From an uncultured Clostridia bacterium (lineage in GTDB: Bacteria; Bacillota; Clostridia; Oscillospirales; Acutalibacteraceae), in contig CALAEV010000016.1 in the NCBI GenBank assembly GCA_937892525.1, positions 1 to 64,000 on the forward strand: a DNA stretch of 64,000 bases, read 5' to 3'. The notes under the pieces were generated by a model. The model ran no database searches. It had not been told where the DNA came from and was given only the letters and a program-made list of their open reading frames with translations. A program made the position numbers and the translations under genes. Of this stretch, positions 15,029-25,763 are shown in pieces (the first letter of the stretch is position 1; every line of letters begins with the position of its first letter).

Positions 15029-15757
15029 TTAATAGGACACGGTGACAACTGTAATATTGTCACCACCACCGTTGCTGTTAGCACGGTCAACAAGTCGTTC
15101 AGCATACTCATAAAACTTACCGTCGTCAGTAAGTTCATAAATTTCCTGTGGTTCAACAAAATTTGTTAATCCGTCAGTACATAAAATCAGCACGTCGTTT
15201 TCACTAATATCGGCAATATCGAAATCAATGCGAAGTTCGTAATCAACGCCCAATGCACGTGTGATAATATTCTTACGCGGGTCAACCTTTGCTTCGTCAG
15301 GAGTAAGAGTACCATGGTCAATCATTTCTTGGACAATTGAATGGTCCTTTGTAAGTTGATTAAGTGAGCCATCGGATAGAATATATGCTCTTGAGTCCCC
15401 TGCGTGTGCAATAAACACGTTGTTATCAACAACTATTGCAACAACAACAGTTGTACCCATACCTGTAAGTTCGGGGTCTGCTTTACTCATATCATAAACG
15501 CTGATGTTCGCAGCAGCTATTGCTGATGTAAGCATATTACGAATTGAACTTGCAGACATCCCTGCACGATATGAAGATGTAATTCTTTCAGATATTACTT
15601 TAACAGCAGTTGAGCTGGCATAATTACCACCAGCAGCGCCACCCATTCCATCACAAACGACAGCCCAAGCCACTGCACCAGGTAACTCACCTGCAGCATA
15701 AGAATCCTGATTGGATTCCCTTTTTAAGCCAATATCTGTTTTAGCAACAATTTTCAA
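15029..15757 (-). CDS. prpC: PP2C-family Ser/Thr phosphatase
   Basis: 242 aa PPM/PP2C enzyme. It shows NQDSY near the N-terminus, VCDGMGGAAGG (metal-binding Asp), GMGTTVV, AHAGDSRAY and the C-terminal LCTDGLTN and GGGDNITVV motifs. It reverses phosphorylation by PrkC and is itself a cytosolic Mn2+/Mg2+ enzyme. Located between rlmN and prkC with 8- and 23-base gaps, in the standard Firmicute order. Confidence 0.94.
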   Translation of the reverse strand: MKIVAKTDIGLKRESNQDSYAAGELPGAVAWAVVCDGMGGAAGGNYASSTAVKVISERITSSYRAGMSASSIRNMLTSAIAAANISVYDMSKADPELTGMGTTVVVAIVVDNNVFIAHAGDSRAYILSDGSLNQLTKDHSIVQEMIDHGTLTPDEAKVDPRKNIITRALGVDYELRIDFDIADISENDVLILCTDGLTNFVEPQEIYELTDDGKFYEYAERLVDRANSNGGGDNITVVTVSY

Positions 15758-15765
15758 AGACTCAC

Positions 15766-16797
15766 CTACTTATTTTTCTTTGATGCTCTAAGTTGACCAC
15801 AAGAAGCATTGATGTCACTACCAAGCGTTCGACGCACGGTAGCCGTAATACCTTTTGAAGCCAGAATATCTATAAATTTCTTCTGTCTTTCAACTGTACT
15901 CTTTATATAGTCAGTTTCACGGACATTATTAACCGGAATTAAATTAACATGACATAAAATACCTTTTAATCTTTTTGCTAATTCAAGTGCACAATCATCA
16001 CTATCGTTAAGCCCTTGAATCATAGCATACTCAAACGAAATTCGTCTACTTGTAGTGTCAGTATAATACTTACACGCTTTAAGAAGTTCATCAATATTAT
16101 ATTTATTATTAATAGGCATTGATTTTGAACGAATTGTATTATTAGGTGCGTGTAACGAAACAGATAATGTAAGACCTAATTTCTTTTCAGCAAGTTCATA
16201 AATTTTTGGCACAACACCACAAGTTGATAAAGAAATATGACGCATACTCATATTCTGACCTTTTTCATCTGTTATGAGTTCAAGCATTTTCATAACATTA
16301 TCATAATTATCAAGCGGCTCGCCTGTACCCATAAGCACCATATGGTTAATTCTTATGTTCAAATCTTTTTGTGCAGTATAAACCTCTGCAAGCATTTCAC
16401 CAACAGTCAACTGACGCACAAATCCACCAATTGCAGATGCACAGAAAGTGCAACCCATTTTACAACCAACTTGAGTTGAAATACAAATAGAATAGCCATA
16501 TTTATATTTCATAACTACACTTTCAACATATTCACCATCAGAAAACTGAAATAAATACTTCACGGTATCATCAATTTTTGATACAAGTTTTGTATTGATT
16601 TGACAGTTGTTGAATACAAAGTGGTCAGAAAGTTTTGCCCTCATATCTTTTGAAATGTTAGTCATTTCATCAAATGATGAGACACATTTTTCATGTACCC
16701 AAGAAAAAATCTGATTTATACGAAATTTAGGAAAACCTAAATCGAGTATTTCTTGTGATAATTCGTCATAATTTAACGAGCGTATATCTTTTAACAT
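15766..16797 (-). CDS. rlmN: 23S rRNA A2503 / tRNA A37 C2-methyltransferase
   Basis: 343 aa radical SAM enzyme. The CxxxCxxC cluster motif appears in GCKMGCTFCAS, and GTGEPLDNYDN is the SAM-binding GGE-like motif. The C-terminal Cys near GSDINASCGQLR forms the thioether intermediate with the methylated enzyme cysteine. It introduces m2A in the peptidyl-transferase centre. Three bases separate it from rsmB. Confidence 0.95.
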   Translation of the reverse strand: MLKDIRSLNYDELSQEILDLGFPKFRINQIFSWVHEKCVSSFDEMTNISKDMRAKLSDHFVFNNCQINTKLVSKIDDTVKYLFQFSDGEYVESVVMKYKYGYSICISTQVGCKMGCTFCASAIGGFVRQLTVGEMLAEVYTAQKDLNIRINHMVLMGTGEPLDNYDNVMKMLELITDEKGQNMSMRHISLSTCGVVPKIYELAEKKLGLTLSVSLHAPNNTIRSKSMPINNKYNIDELLKACKYYTDTTSRRISFEYAMIQGLNDSDDCALELAKRLKGILCHVNLIPVNNVRETDYIKSTVERQKKFIDILASKGITATVRRTLGSDINASCGQLRASKKNK

Positions 16798-16800
16798 AAA

Positions 16801-18066
16801 TTATTCCCTGATAAGCGTTGCATAAAAGAAACCGTCAGAACTATTTTCATTAGGAAACAATGTTACCATTCCCCCATTTTTGAAGTCTTTATGCTCTTCT
16901 AAAAATTTTCTGCAAACTTCTTCATTTTCTTTATTGCTTAAAGAACAGGTTGAATACATAATTACACCTTTTTCTTTCAAGTACAACGCAGAATTTTCTA
17001 AAATATTATATTGCAATTCACATAATTTGTCAACAAAGTCGAAATCCTTGTACTTTATTTCAGGTTTTCGTCTGATAACTCCAAGACCTGCACAAGGCAC
17101 ATCACAAAGTATTTTATCAGCTTTTGGTAAATTAGAATTATAAATTGATGCGTCACCTATTTGTGCATTTATTATATTGATACCAAGTCGTTTTGCCCCA
17201 TCATTTATAAGTCTAATCTTGTGGTCATACAAATCAAATGAATAAATTTCACCTTGATTTTCCATAATCTGTGCTATTGTAAAGGATTTACCACCAGGAG
17301 CTGCACACATATCAAAAACAACATCATTTTTCTGTGGCGCAAAGTTTTCAATACAAGTCTGTGAAGCTATATCCTGCGCGTGAAAAAAGCCTTTTTTATA
17401 TGCTTCAGTTTTGAAAACAGCTCCACCATCAACTACTTCAAGAGTTGCTCCATTACCAAGTGATTTTGCTGTTATACCTTCTTTTTTGAGAATATCAATT
17501 AACTCACAACTTGTAGTTTTAAGCGTATTTACTCTCAAATATACAGGCACTGCACCTATTGACGCCTTAAGTATGCTCTCTGCTTTTATGTAGCCGTAAT
17601 CATTCACAAAATGAGAAACTAAACTTTCAGGACAAGAATAAGCAATACTTAAATCATAAATTTTATTATCAGTTTCAGGTAATTTGATTTCAGTTGTAGC
17701 AACTTTTCTTAAAACTGAATTTATAAGACCTGATGCAAATCCACATTTTACTTTTTTAGATAATTTAACGCTTTCATTTACAGCTGCAGACACAGGCACT
17801 TTATCCATATATTTAATCTGATAAGCGCCCATTCGCAGAATTGTAAGAACTTGTGGATTAAGTTTTTTAATTGGTTGTGTAAGTAATTTTGATAAATAAT
17901 AATCAAGTGTTATTTTACGTTCAATTACACCATACACCAAAGCACAAACAAACGGTGCAGATGAAGCTTCATTCTGATTAAGAACAGAGTCAACTGCAAT
18001 ATTTGAATACGCTTTATCTCGTTCAATTTTACTTAAAATTTTATATGCTAAAAATCTATCATCCAT
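16801..18066 (-). CDS. rsmB: 16S rRNA m5C967 methyltransferase
   Basis: 421 aa. An N-terminal NusB-like RNA-binding domain (about 1-140) is followed by the NOL1/NOP2/Sun catalytic domain. Motifs are FDMCAAPGGKS (SAM binding), DVPCAGLGV (PC motif) and MYSTCSLSNKENE (catalytic Cys in TC). It methylates C5 of C967 in 16S rRNA. It sits between the YugP-like peptidase and rlmN with 3-bp gaps. Confidence 0.95.
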   Translation of the reverse strand: MDDRFLAYKILSKIERDKAYSNIAVDSVLNQNEASSAPFVCALVYGVIERKITLDYYLSKLLTQPIKKLNPQVLTILRMGAYQIKYMDKVPVSAAVNESVKLSKKVKCGFASGLINSVLRKVATTEIKLPETDNKIYDLSIAYSCPESLVSHFVNDYGYIKAESILKASIGAVPVYLRVNTLKTTSCELIDILKKEGITAKSLGNGATLEVVDGGAVFKTEAYKKGFFHAQDIASQTCIENFAPQKNDVVFDMCAAPGGKSFTIAQIMENQGEIYSFDLYDHKIRLINDGAKRLGINIINAQIGDASIYNSNLPKADKILCDVPCAGLGVIRRKPEIKYKDFDFVDKLCELQYNILENSALYLKEKGVIMYSTCSLSNKENEEVCRKFLEEHKDFKNGGMVTLFPNENSSDGFFYATLIRE

Positions 18067-18069
18067 AAA

Positions 18070-18774
18070 TTACTTTCTTCTTCGATTAAACATCAATAAT
18101 ATTCTCAATAAGTTTGCAATACTTACTGCAAGGGCTGCAACATAAGTCATAGCAGCTGCTGTAAGCACTTTTTTAGCACCAACTTTTTCATTTTCACTTA
18201 AAATATCAGCATTGCTGATAACATCAAGTGCTCTTTTACTTGCATTAAATTCAACCGGTAAAGTAATTAACTGAAAAAGTACTGCAAATGAGAAAAAAAC
18301 AATACCTGCAACAGCAAGAACTTCAAAATTAAGGAAAAAACCTATAATCGCAAGTGGGATTCCTGCTTTTGAGCCAAGGTTTGCAGCCGGTAAAACCAAA
18401 TTTCTGATTTTTATTGGTGCATAACTCTGGGCATATTGAGCTGCGTGACCAGCTTCGTGACAAGCAACACCTATTGCAGCAACAGATGTTGAATTATACA
18501 CACTATCAGATAATCTGATTACATTTGTGCGTGGGTCATAATGGTCAGTAAGGTTACCATTTACACGTTCAATCTGTACATTTGTTATACCATAATGTCT
18601 TAAAACTTCAAAAGCAGCCTGAGCGCCTGTAAGATTTCGTGATGAAAATACCTGAGAGTACTTTTTAAACGATGAGTTTACTCTTGCAGATGCAATCATT
18701 GATAGAATAACAACAGGTACAACCAATATTAAATAATAGTAGTTTGAAAGATAATAATATGAGAAATAATCCAT
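18070..18774 (-). CDS. YugP-like membrane zinc metallopeptidase
   Basis: 234 aa. An N-terminal membrane segment (about 10-27), the zinc motif HEAGH (in GVACHEAGHAAQYA) and two or three further hydrophobic helices match the Zn_peptidase_2 family (PF04298). The active site probably faces the cytosol near the membrane. Its substrate is unknown. The position between fmt and rsmB is common in clostridia and the one- to three-base spacing shows it belongs to the operon. Confidence 0.88.
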   Translation of the reverse strand: MDYFSYYYLSNYYYLILVVPVVILSMIASARVNSSFKKYSQVFSSRNLTGAQAAFEVLRHYGITNVQIERVNGNLTDHYDPRTNVIRLSDSVYNSTSVAAIGVACHEAGHAAQYAQSYAPIKIRNLVLPAANLGSKAGIPLAIIGFFLNFEVLAVAGIVFFSFAVLFQLITLPVEFNASKRALDVISNADILSENEKVGAKKVLTAAAMTYVAALAVSIANLLRILLMFNRRRK

Positions 18775-18775
18775 A

Positions 18776-19702
18776 TTAACCTCCGATTATTGTTCCTTTT
18801 TCGATTTTTCGACCTCTTAAGAAACTTGCTGTATCAGTTTTACGCTTACCCTCTGCCTGAATTTCAAGAATTTCAATACATTTACCGTCGCCACACATAA
18901 CAACAAGTCTGTTATTATTATCTACAACTTCGCCAAAATCACCCTTAAAAGATTCAGTTAATATTTGGGACTTATGGATTTTGTAGTTTTTTCCGTCAAT
19001 TTTTGTTGTAGCAACTGGCCAAGGTGACAATCCACGAATTTTATTATGAACTTCCTGAGATGATTTTGAAAAATCAATAGGACAAAGTTCTTTTGAAAGC
19101 ATTGGAGCATAATTTGAGAACTCATCAATTTGCTTTTCAGGTTTAAGGTTATCAATATTATTGATTGTTTCAATTAACACTTCTGCACCTATTACAGATA
19201 ACGCATCGTGCAACTCACCTGCATTCATATTTTCGGTAATAAGAATACTTTTTTTAATAAGCATATCACCAGTATCAAGACCTACATCCATTTGCATAGA
19301 TGTAACGCCTGTTTCTGTTTCACCATTTATAATGCTCCATTGAATTGGCGCTGCGCCACGAAGCTTTGGCAAAAGTGATGCATGAATATTGATACAACCA
19401 TATTTTACACTTTCAAGAATTTCTTTAGGTAAAATTTTACCAAATGCAACTACAATAATTAAATCTGCATTTAACGAGTTAATTATTTCTAGAGCTTCGC
19501 CATTTCTCATTGAAACCGGTTGAAATACAGGGATATTGTTTTCGATTGCGCACACTTTTACCGGTGGTGGTGTCATTTCATAACCTCTTCCTTTTGGCTT
19601 ATCAGGTTGAGTAAATACACCAACAACTTCATTATTACTGTTTATAATTGCTTGTAAACAAGGAACTGAAAATTCTGGTGTTCCCATAAAAATTATACGC
19701 AT
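18776..19702 (-). CDS. fmt: methionyl-tRNA formyltransferase
   Basis: 308 aa. It starts MRIIFMGTPEFSVP, contains the formyl-donor loop NIHASLLPKLRGAAPIQW and the MQMDVGLDTGDML segment, and has the C-terminal Fmt domain. It formylates Met-tRNAi with 10-formyl-THF so that initiation can proceed. The partner deformylase def is six bases upstream. Confidence 0.96.
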   Translation of the reverse strand: MRIIFMGTPEFSVPCLQAIINSNNEVVGVFTQPDKPKGRGYEMTPPPVKVCAIENNIPVFQPVSMRNGEALEIINSLNADLIIVVAFGKILPKEILESVKYGCINIHASLLPKLRGAAPIQWSIINGETETGVTSMQMDVGLDTGDMLIKKSILITENMNAGELHDALSVIGAEVLIETINNIDNLKPEKQIDEFSNYAPMLSKELCPIDFSKSSQEVHNKIRGLSPWPVATTKIDGKNYKIHKSQILTESFKGDFGEVVDNNNRLVVMCGDGKCIEILEIQAEGKRKTDTASFLRGRKIEKGTIIGG

Positions 19703-19708
19703 TATTTA

Positions 19709-20185
19709 TCACTCACTTTTCTGGACATATTTGTCGATTTCTTCTTGTTTAGCAATTTTATCAACATATAAGATACCGTCAAGATGGTCAATTTCGTGGC
19801 AGAATGCTTTTGCTTTTAATCCACTACCTTTATACATACACCAGTTACCATCACGATTTTGAGCTTTAACTTTTACGGTCATAGGACGCATTGTATATGC
19901 TTGTTTTCCAGGCAATGAAAGACATCCCTCAACATCGCACTGAATACCATCAATTTCGATAATTTCAGGGTTAATAAGTTCCATTAAACCTTCACCGATA
20001 TCAATTACAACAACACGTCGTAACACGCCAACCTGTACAGCTGCAAGTCCAACACCATCAGCAGCATACATTGTTTCGGCCATATCATCAAGAAGTTCAA
20101 AAAGTCTATCATCAAAATTCTCAACAACTCGGCTCTTTTTTCTTAAAATTGGGTCTTCTTCTGTTCTAATATTTCTTATAGCCAT
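19709..20185 (-). CDS. def: peptide deformylase
   Basis: 158 aa with the three PDF motifs [18 protein letters not shown] and HEIDHLDG. The Cys and two His bind Fe2+/Zn2+, and Glu of HEIDH is catalytic. It removes the formyl group from nascent proteins and acts at the ribosome exit. It forms the usual def-fmt pair. Confidence 0.96.
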   Translation of the reverse strand: MAIRNIRTEEDPILRKKSRVVENFDDRLFELLDDMAETMYAADGVGLAAVQVGVLRRVVVIDIGEGLMELINPEIIEIDGIQCDVEGCLSLPGKQAYTMRPMTVKVKAQNRDGNWCMYKGSGLKAKAFCHEIDHLDGILYVDKIAKQEEIDKYVQKSE

Positions 20186-20196
20186 TTTTCCTTCTC

Positions 20197-22647
20197 CTAT
20201 ATTAAACTTTCAGGATTTATATCAACATAAACACTTATATTGTTTTTATTTTTATCAAAATCTTTTAACAAATTGCTAATCATTTCACGAAATCTTTTTT
20301 CATTTCTGCATTTTATAATTATTCTGTTTCTGAACTTACCACCAACTTTTGAAACTCTTGGTGCAACAGGCCCTAACACAATAATTTTAAGGTCAGAATA
20401 CTGTTCAGTATGTATTCTTTTTAATGCATTAAGAAATTCATTGGCAGAAACATTTACTGAATAGTCTTTTTCACCAGAAAATCCTATTACACATATATCA
20501 CAAAACGGTGGATAAACCATTTGCTTTCGCATATTGATTTCAATATCGTAAAAAGAATCGTAATCTTGTTCTTTTGCAAGGCAAATAATTTCACTATCTG
20601 AAAAAGCAGTTTGAATATATGCCTTACCCGGTGAATTACCACGACCACTTCTGCCAACGACCTGAGTAATCAAATCAAATGCTCTTTCACCACTTTTATA
20701 ATCATCATTAAAGAGCATCTGGTCAACACTTAGAACACCAACAAGAGTAACATTTTCAAAGTTAAGTCCTTTTGCAACCATCTGTGTACCAACGAGAATA
20801 TCATACTCACCTTTTCCAAAACTATTGAAGTTTTCTTCATAAGAATATCGTGAATTGGTAGTGTCGGTATCCATTCGCAAAATTTTGGCATCAGGAACAA
20901 TAAGTTTTAACTCTTCTTCAAGTTTTTGAGTGCCAGCGCCAACAAATTTTAAAGAATCGTTACTACAATTACTGCATTTTTTGGTATATGGAACTGAATA
21001 GCCGCAATAATGACACATAAGTCTTCCGTTTTTAATATGATATGTCATTGAAATACTACAATTAGGGCAAGTAGCAACAGTACCACATTCAGTGCAAGAT
21101 ACATAAGTGTTATATCCACGACGATTAAGTAACAAGATACATTGTTTGCCATCAGCAATTGTTGATTTTATCTCGTCAGCAAGTTTTTTACTTACATTTT
21201 CAAGCACCATATCACTTTGATAGGTTGTGTCAATAGTTTCAACTACAGGTAAAATCGCGTTACCATATCGATTTTCAAGCTTGAATAATGAATACGAACC
21301 GTTTTTTGCTTTAGTATATGTATCAATTGATGGCGTTGCAGATGACAACAACAATAATCCGTTATGACAGCCAATTCGGTAAGACGCAACTTCACGTGCA
21401 TGATATCGAGGTGTCATTTCTGACTTATATGTATGTTCTTGCTCTTCGTCAATAATAATCAAGCCAATTTTATCAAAAGGTGCAAACACAGCGGAACGAG
21501 TGCCAACAACTATTTGTGCCTCACCACGCTTAATGCGTTTCCATTCGTCAAGACGTTGACCTAGTGATAACGCACTATGAAGTACTGCTACCTTACTTCC
21601 ATATCGTTCATAGAATATAGAAAGCAACTGTGGTGTAAGAGAGATTTCAGGAATCATTACAATAATTCCTTTATCAGTTTTCAATGCTTTATCAATTAAT
21701 TTAAGATAAACCTGTGTCTTTCCACTGCCTGTAACACCATAAAGCAAAGCACCTTTTGCCGTGTTCTCGTTATAAAGTGACAGCAAACCTTCAAAAGCCC
21801 TGTTTTGCTCTTCTGATAAAACAATTTCATTACATTCAGGGTTATCGACATCACTGTACGGTGAACGATACACTTCGCTCTCAAAAACTTCAACAATACC
21901 CTTAGTTTCAAGTGCTGAAATAACTGCAGAAGTAAAACCTGTAAAATAACAGATTTCTTTAACTGACGCCATTCCCACATCAGTTAAAACTTTAATAACT
22001 TCCTTCTGTTTTGCAGTAATTTTACCAAATTCACTTGATTCGTCATTTATGTCAACTTTAAGACGCACCATTTTTACAGTAGCGTCACCAGTTCTGCGTT
22101 GCGCATCAACATTACGCAACAACATACCCTTTGACACCATTGTATCAAGTATTTCATCAATTTTTGTTAACGAACAGGATTTTGATACAGTTTCACTTTT
22201 AACATAACTGTTTTTATCTTTTAAATAGTCAAAAACAATTTTTTCTTTATCATCTGTAATTTTACCCTTAAAATCACTGTTAACGGCATACAGAACGCTT
22301 ACAGACATAGAAAAGCCTAATGGTAAAAACATTTTGCACGCTTCAAAATATGTGCAAAAGCATCTTTCACGAACAAAGTTTGCAGTTTTAAGCATTTCGT
22401 ATGTAAGTAAAGGTTCATCATCGAGAACACTATCAATTTTTTTCAATCTTTTTTCAGTTTTTTCAACTGTATTAACTGAAAAAACGATACCAACTCGTTT
22501 TTTTGAGGAAGTACCAAAAGGCACCAAAACACGCATACCTGCACTAAGTTCTGAACATAAAGAATCGGGAACAGAATAGTCGAATAACATATCAAAGGAA
22601 TAAGCTGTGTTTTCAACAGCAACCTTTGCAATCGTTAAATCTTTCAT
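20197..22647 (-). CDS. priA: primosomal protein N' (replication restart helicase)
   Basis: 816 aa. It has the N-terminal DNA-binding region, a superfamily 2 helicase core ([16 protein letters not shown]alker A, IIDEEQEH Walker B), and the zinc-binding cysteine cluster (CTECG, CPNC, CHYCG, CSNC) of PriA. The motif [15 protein letters not shown] lies in the second RecA-like domain. It reloads the replisome at stalled forks. Lies between rpoZ (36-bp gap) and def. Confidence 0.96.
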   Translation of the reverse strand: MKDLTIAKVAVENTAYSFDMLFDYSVPDSLCSELSAGMRVLVPFGTSSKKRVGIVFSVNTVEKTEKRLKKIDSVLDDEPLLTYEMLKTANFVRERCFCTYFEACKMFLPLGFSMSVSVLYAVNSDFKGKITDDKEKIVFDYLKDKNSYVKSETVSKSCSLTKIDEILDTMVSKGMLLRNVDAQRRTGDATVKMVRLKVDINDESSEFGKITAKQKEVIKVLTDVGMASVKEICYFTGFTSAVISALETKGIVEVFESEVYRSPYSDVDNPECNEIVLSEEQNRAFEGLLSLYNENTAKGALLYGVTGSGKTQVYLKLIDKALKTDKGIIVMIPEISLTPQLLSIFYERYGSKVAVLHSALSLGQRLDEWKRIKRGEAQIVVGTRSAVFAPFDKIGLIIIDEEQEHTYKSEMTPRYHAREVASYRIGCHNGLLLLSSATPSIDTYTKAKNGSYSLFKLENRYGNAILPVVETIDTTYQSDMVLENVSKKLADEIKSTIADGKQCILLLNRRGYNTYVSCTECGTVATCPNCSISMTYHIKNGRLMCHYCGYSVPYTKKCSNCSNDSLKFVGAGTQKLEEELKLIVPDAKILRMDTDTTNSRYSYEENFNSFGKGEYDILVGTQMVAKGLNFENVTLVGVLSVDQMLFNDDYKSGERAFDLITQVVGRSGRGNSPGKAYIQTAFSDSEIICLAKEQDYDSFYDIEINMRKQMVYPPFCDICVIGFSGEKDYSVNVSANEFLNALKRIHTEQYSDLKIIVLGPVAPRVSKVGGKFRNRIIIKCRNEKRFREMISNLLKDFDKNKNNISVYVDINPESLI

Positions 22648-22683
22648 AATCTGCCCCCTCTGCTAAAAAATATTAAATTATAA

Positions 22684-22893
22684 TTATATATTTCTTATTT
22701 CTTCTGGCTCTACAACCTCATATTTGCCGTTGATAATTTCGTCAAGTGCAAGGCTAACTGGCTTTTCCTCAAGAATTTCGCCATTTTCCTGTGCGTCACC
22801 TGCAATTTCTCTTGCGCGTTTTGCAACTGCAGTAACAAGAGAGTAACGACTTGTTTTGTTTTTGAGTACATTTCTTAAATCTGGATTAAACAT
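22684..22893 (-). CDS. rpoZ: RNA polymerase omega subunit
   Basis: 69 aa. RYSLVTAVAKRAREIAGDAQ and the KPVSLALDEIINGKYEV segment match omega, which helps assemble beta' into RNA polymerase. It sits in the conserved gmk-rpoZ-priA order with a 11-base gap to gmk. Confidence 0.93.
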   Translation of the reverse strand: MFNPDLRNVLKNKTSRYSLVTAVAKRAREIAGDAQENGEILEEKPVSLALDEIINGKYEVVEPEEIRNI

Positions 22894-22904
22894 TATTTAT
22901 TACC

Positions 22905-23471
22905 TCACTTATATAATTTATGTAAAATATCTAAAACATTTTCAGATGCTTTTTCTAAATCATCGTTGACTACTAAATAGTCATAGTCTTTGCTATGTCC
23001 GATTTCTTCATTTGCGATTTCAAGACGCTTTTTTATATCAGACTCATCTTCAGTTCCTCTTGAACGAAGTCTTTGCTCAAGCTCCTCCATTGATGGCGGC
23101 ATAATAAAAATACCAACTGATTCAGGATAAAGCTTTTTAATATTACTTGCACCCTGAACTTCAATTTTCAAAATAACGGTTTTACCTTCACTAAGCCATT
23201 TATCAACAGGTGCTTTAGGTGTACCATAAAGATTTGCTCCATACTTAGCAAACTCAAGCACCTCATGATTTTCAATCATTTTTTCAAATTCAGGTACTGA
23301 AATAAAATAATAATCTTTACCATTAATTTCGTTTTCACGAATACCACGAGTAGTACATGAAACAGATTTTTGAAGTGATGAATCTTTTGCAAGTACAATT
23401 TCTAAAACTGTATCTTTACCAACACCGGACGGCCCTGAAAACAAAACAAGAGTGCCTTTATTATTCTCCAT
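22905..23471 (-). CDS. gmk: guanylate kinase
   Basis: 188 aa P-loop kinase (FSGPSGVGKDTV). Further landmarks are SCTTRGIRENEINGKDYYF (GMP binding) and ILKIEVQGASNIKK. It converts GMP to GDP. I start at ATG 23471, which overlaps the remA stop by 11 nt and has AGGAGG upstream; the longer reading to 23489 lies inside remA. Confidence 0.95.
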   Translation of the reverse strand: MENNKGTLVLFSGPSGVGKDTVLEIVLAKDSSLQKSVSCTTRGIRENEINGKDYYFISVPEFEKMIENHEVLEFAKYGANLYGTPKAPVDKWLSEGKTVILKIEVQGASNIKKLYPESVGIFIMPPSMEELEQRLRSRGTEDESDIKKRLEIANEEIGHSKDYDYLVVNDDLEKASENVLDILHKLYK

Positions 23472-23721
23472 AAGTAGCGCCCTCCTCAACAGTTTCTGTA
23501 CGGCTTAAAATTGTTTCTGCCTTAAGGTAAGTGGCTACAATATGGTCACTGTCCATTATAAGAACTGCATGTGTTTTTCTGCCCTGAGTAGCATCAATAA
23601 GCATATGATTTTCTTTTGCTTGTGCAATTATTCTTTTTACAGGTGCAGAATCAGTTGAAACAACTGCAATAACTCTGTCAGCATTAACTGCATTACCGAA
23701 TCCAATATTTATAAGTTTCAT
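23461..23721 (-). CDS. remA: RemA/DUF370 DNA-binding regulator
   Basis: 86 aa. It begins MKLINIGFGNAVNADRVIAV, and the TQGRKTHAVLIMDSDH stretch is diagnostic of DUF370. In B. subtilis RemA is a ring-forming DNA-binding activator of matrix and osmoprotection genes. In clostridia its targets are unknown. Located between yicC and gmk, the standard Firmicute arrangement. Confidence 0.92.
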   Translation of the reverse strand: MKLINIGFGNAVNADRVIAVVSTDSAPVKRIIAQAKENHMLIDATQGRKTHAVLIMDSDHIVATYLKAETILSRTETVEEGATYGE

Positions 23722-23729
23722 ATGCTACC

Positions 23730-24614
23730 TCATTCAATATTTTGAATCTGCTCACGAATTTTTTCAATTTCAGCTTTAATGTCAATTACATTACGAGCAA
23801 TAGTAACATCCTGAGCTTTTGAGCCGATTGTATTTGCTTCTCTGTTCATTTCTTGAACGAGGAAATCGATTTTTCTGCCGATTGCTTCATCACTATCCAT
23901 AAAGAGTCTTAACTGGTCAATATGACTGCGAAGTCTTACAGTTTCTTCAGCAACTGCAACTTTATCTGCAAAAATAGCACATTCTGTAAGGAGGCGCTGT
24001 TCATCAACCTGAACATCTGATAAAAACTCGTTAATTCTTGCAAGAAGTTTATCGTTATATTCTTTAACTGTTTCAGGTGAACGTTCTTCAATTACTGCAA
24101 CTTTTTTAAGGATTTCATCTGCACGGAACAAAATATCTGCTTTAAGTTTTTCGCCCTCAGCCTCACGCATAGAAACAAACTTTGAAACTGCTTCTTCTGT
24201 AACAGTTTTAACAGCATTCCAGATTTTTTCTTCATCTGCTTCTTGCTTATGCACTGCAAAAATATCATTGTTTCGTGCAAGTGTTGAAAGAACTAAATCA
24301 TCACGAAGAGCTAAATCATTTCTGTCTGCAAGTTCATTTAATGCTTTAATATATGAATCGGCAAGAGAATGATTTACAAGGATTTCAACCTCACCGTCTT
24401 CAAGATTTTCAACTGAAACATAGCACTCAACTTTACCACGAGAAACAAGTGAACCTACAAAACTCTTTAATTTTTCATCAAGAAATCCATAGTTTCTTGG
24501 TACGCGCGAGTTAAACTCGAAATAACGATGATTAACACTTCTAAGTTCAACTGTGATGCTCATTGTGTCAATCGTCATTTGCGCACGACCATAACCAGTC
24601 ATACTTCTAATCAT
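23730..24614 (-). CDS. YicC/YloC-family endoribonuclease
   Basis: 294 aa starting MIRSMTGYGRAQ, with the family signatures SVNHRYFEFNSRVPRNYGFLDEKLKSFV and the C-terminal DFLVQEMNREANTIGSK...IARNVIDIKAEIEKIREQIQNIE. Members are divalent-metal endoribonucleases linked to small-RNA and mRNA decay. I choose ATG 24614 (GGAG eight bases away) over GTG 24623. It opens the conserved yicC-remA-gmk-rpoZ run. Confidence 0.92.
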   Translation of the reverse strand: MIRSMTGYGRAQMTIDTMSITVELRSVNHRYFEFNSRVPRNYGFLDEKLKSFVGSLVSRGKVECYVSVENLEDGEVEILVNHSLADSYIKALNELADRNDLALRDDLVLSTLARNNDIFAVHKQEADEEKIWNAVKTVTEEAVSKFVSMREAEGEKLKADILFRADEILKKVAVIEERSPETVKEYNDKLLARINEFLSDVQVDEQRLLTECAIFADKVAVAEETVRLRSHIDQLRLFMDSDEAIGRKIDFLVQEMNREANTIGSKAQDVTIARNVIDIKAEIEKIREQIQNIE

Positions 24615-24629
24615 ATATATCACTCCATA

Positions 24630-25001
24630 TTATTTACAGCAACTTCCCTTTAACAAAGTCGGAATATCTCCACTGTAGACTCCATTATTATTTTCAAATC
24701 CAAGATATTTGAGAACATCACTGATTACATCAATTTCACAATGTGCCATATAGGCATTTCTGTTAGCACAAAAATTAAGCGCTGCACGAAGAAAACCTTC
24801 AACAAGAAGCTTGTCCGAATAATCGCAATCAAGTTTATGAATGTAACAATTATAATCAACAACACTCATAAGACATTTGCCAACCGGATTTTTTTCTTCA
24901 TCAAGTCCTATATAAGCACCATAAAGGCTATCTGTAAATTGAAATTCAGGGAATTCATTTTTTAATGTATCAATATCTGTTATAGGTTTATAAAAAATCA
25001 T
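24630..25001 (-). CDS. hypothetical protein, GNAT-like
   Basis: 123 aa. No certain family. The layout GAYIGLDEEKNPVGKC, then EGFLRAALNFCANRNAYMAHCEI, then KYLGFENNNGVYSGDIP resembles the core of Gcn5-type acetyltransferases (strand, helix with a RAALN motif, final strand with LGF). It ends GSCCK. It lies two bases after rluB in the operon, with a 15-bp gap to yicC. An acetyltransferase role is an inference; the pyrophosphate loop is not clear. Confidence 0.6.
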   Translation of the reverse strand: MIFYKPITDIDTLKNEFPEFQFTDSLYGAYIGLDEEKNPVGKCLMSVVDYNCYIHKLDCDYSDKLLVEGFLRAALNFCANRNAYMAHCEIDVISDVLKYLGFENNNGVYSGDIPTLLKGSCCK

Positions 25002-25003
25002 TA

Positions 25004-25747
25004 TTACTTACTCTTTCTATCAAGTGATGCTGCAACCGTAAGCTTATGCACTTCTTCTTCAGTGAGATTACGCCAGTCACCTTGTTTAAGCATACCAAGT
25101 TTAACCGAACCAATCTGAGTACGCTTAAGACGAGCAACTTCAAGTCCTAATGCTTCACACATTTTCCTAATTTGACGGTTTCTGCCCTCATAAATGATTA
25201 TTTCAAGGACTACTCTACCCTCTTTTTTCTCAATAACGCGTACTTCTGAAGGCATCGTCATTCTGCCGTCAATTTCAATTCCGGTTGTAAGTTTTGTAAT
25301 CTGTTCTTCATTGATAGACGGACGAACAGTAACTCTATATGTTTTTGGAACATGATGTGTAGGATGAGTAAGAGCATTTGCAAACTCGCCATCATCAGTT
25401 AAAAGCAACAATCCTTCAGAATCACGGTCAAGTCTGCCAACAGGATAAACTCGAGTGCCAACATCCTCAACAAGTTGTGCAACACATTTTCTACCCATTT
25501 CATCACTTAATGTTGTAATGAATCCACGAGGTTTATGAAGCATAATATATGTGTTCTTTTTACTTCTAACAATTTTTTTACCAGCAACAACAACTGTGTC
25601 ACGCTTTGGGTCAACTTTATCACCAATAGACGCAGGTTTACCGTTAACCTTAACCTTACCAGCCAAAATCAATTCTTCTGCTTTTCTTCGTGAAGCAACA
25701 CCACACTCAGAAATATATTTCTGAAGTCGGATTTTATTATCTGCCAT
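25004..25747 (-). CDS. rluB: 23S rRNA pseudouridine synthase (RluB/RsuA family)
   Basis: 247 aa. An N-terminal S4 RNA-binding domain (IRLQKYISECGVASRRKAEELI) is joined to the catalytic domain with GRLDRDSEGLLLLTDDG, whose Asp is the nucleophile. KVTYRVTV-like and GRNRQIRKMCEALG segments follow. It modifies helix 89 of 23S rRNA in RluB homologues. Placed between dacF and the GNAT-like gene. Confidence 0.93.
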   Translation of the reverse strand: MADNKIRLQKYISECGVASRRKAEELILAGKVKVNGKPASIGDKVDPKRDTVVVAGKKIVRSKKNTYIMLHKPRGFITTLSDEMGRKCVAQLVEDVGTRVYPVGRLDRDSEGLLLLTDDGEFANALTHPTHHVPKTYRVTVRPSINEEQITKLTTGIEIDGRMTMPSEVRVIEKKEGRVVLEIIIYEGRNRQIRKMCEALGLEVARLKRTQIGSVKLGMLKQGDWRNLTEEEVHKLTVAASLDRKSK

Positions 25748-25763
25748 AATTCACCTAAAACCT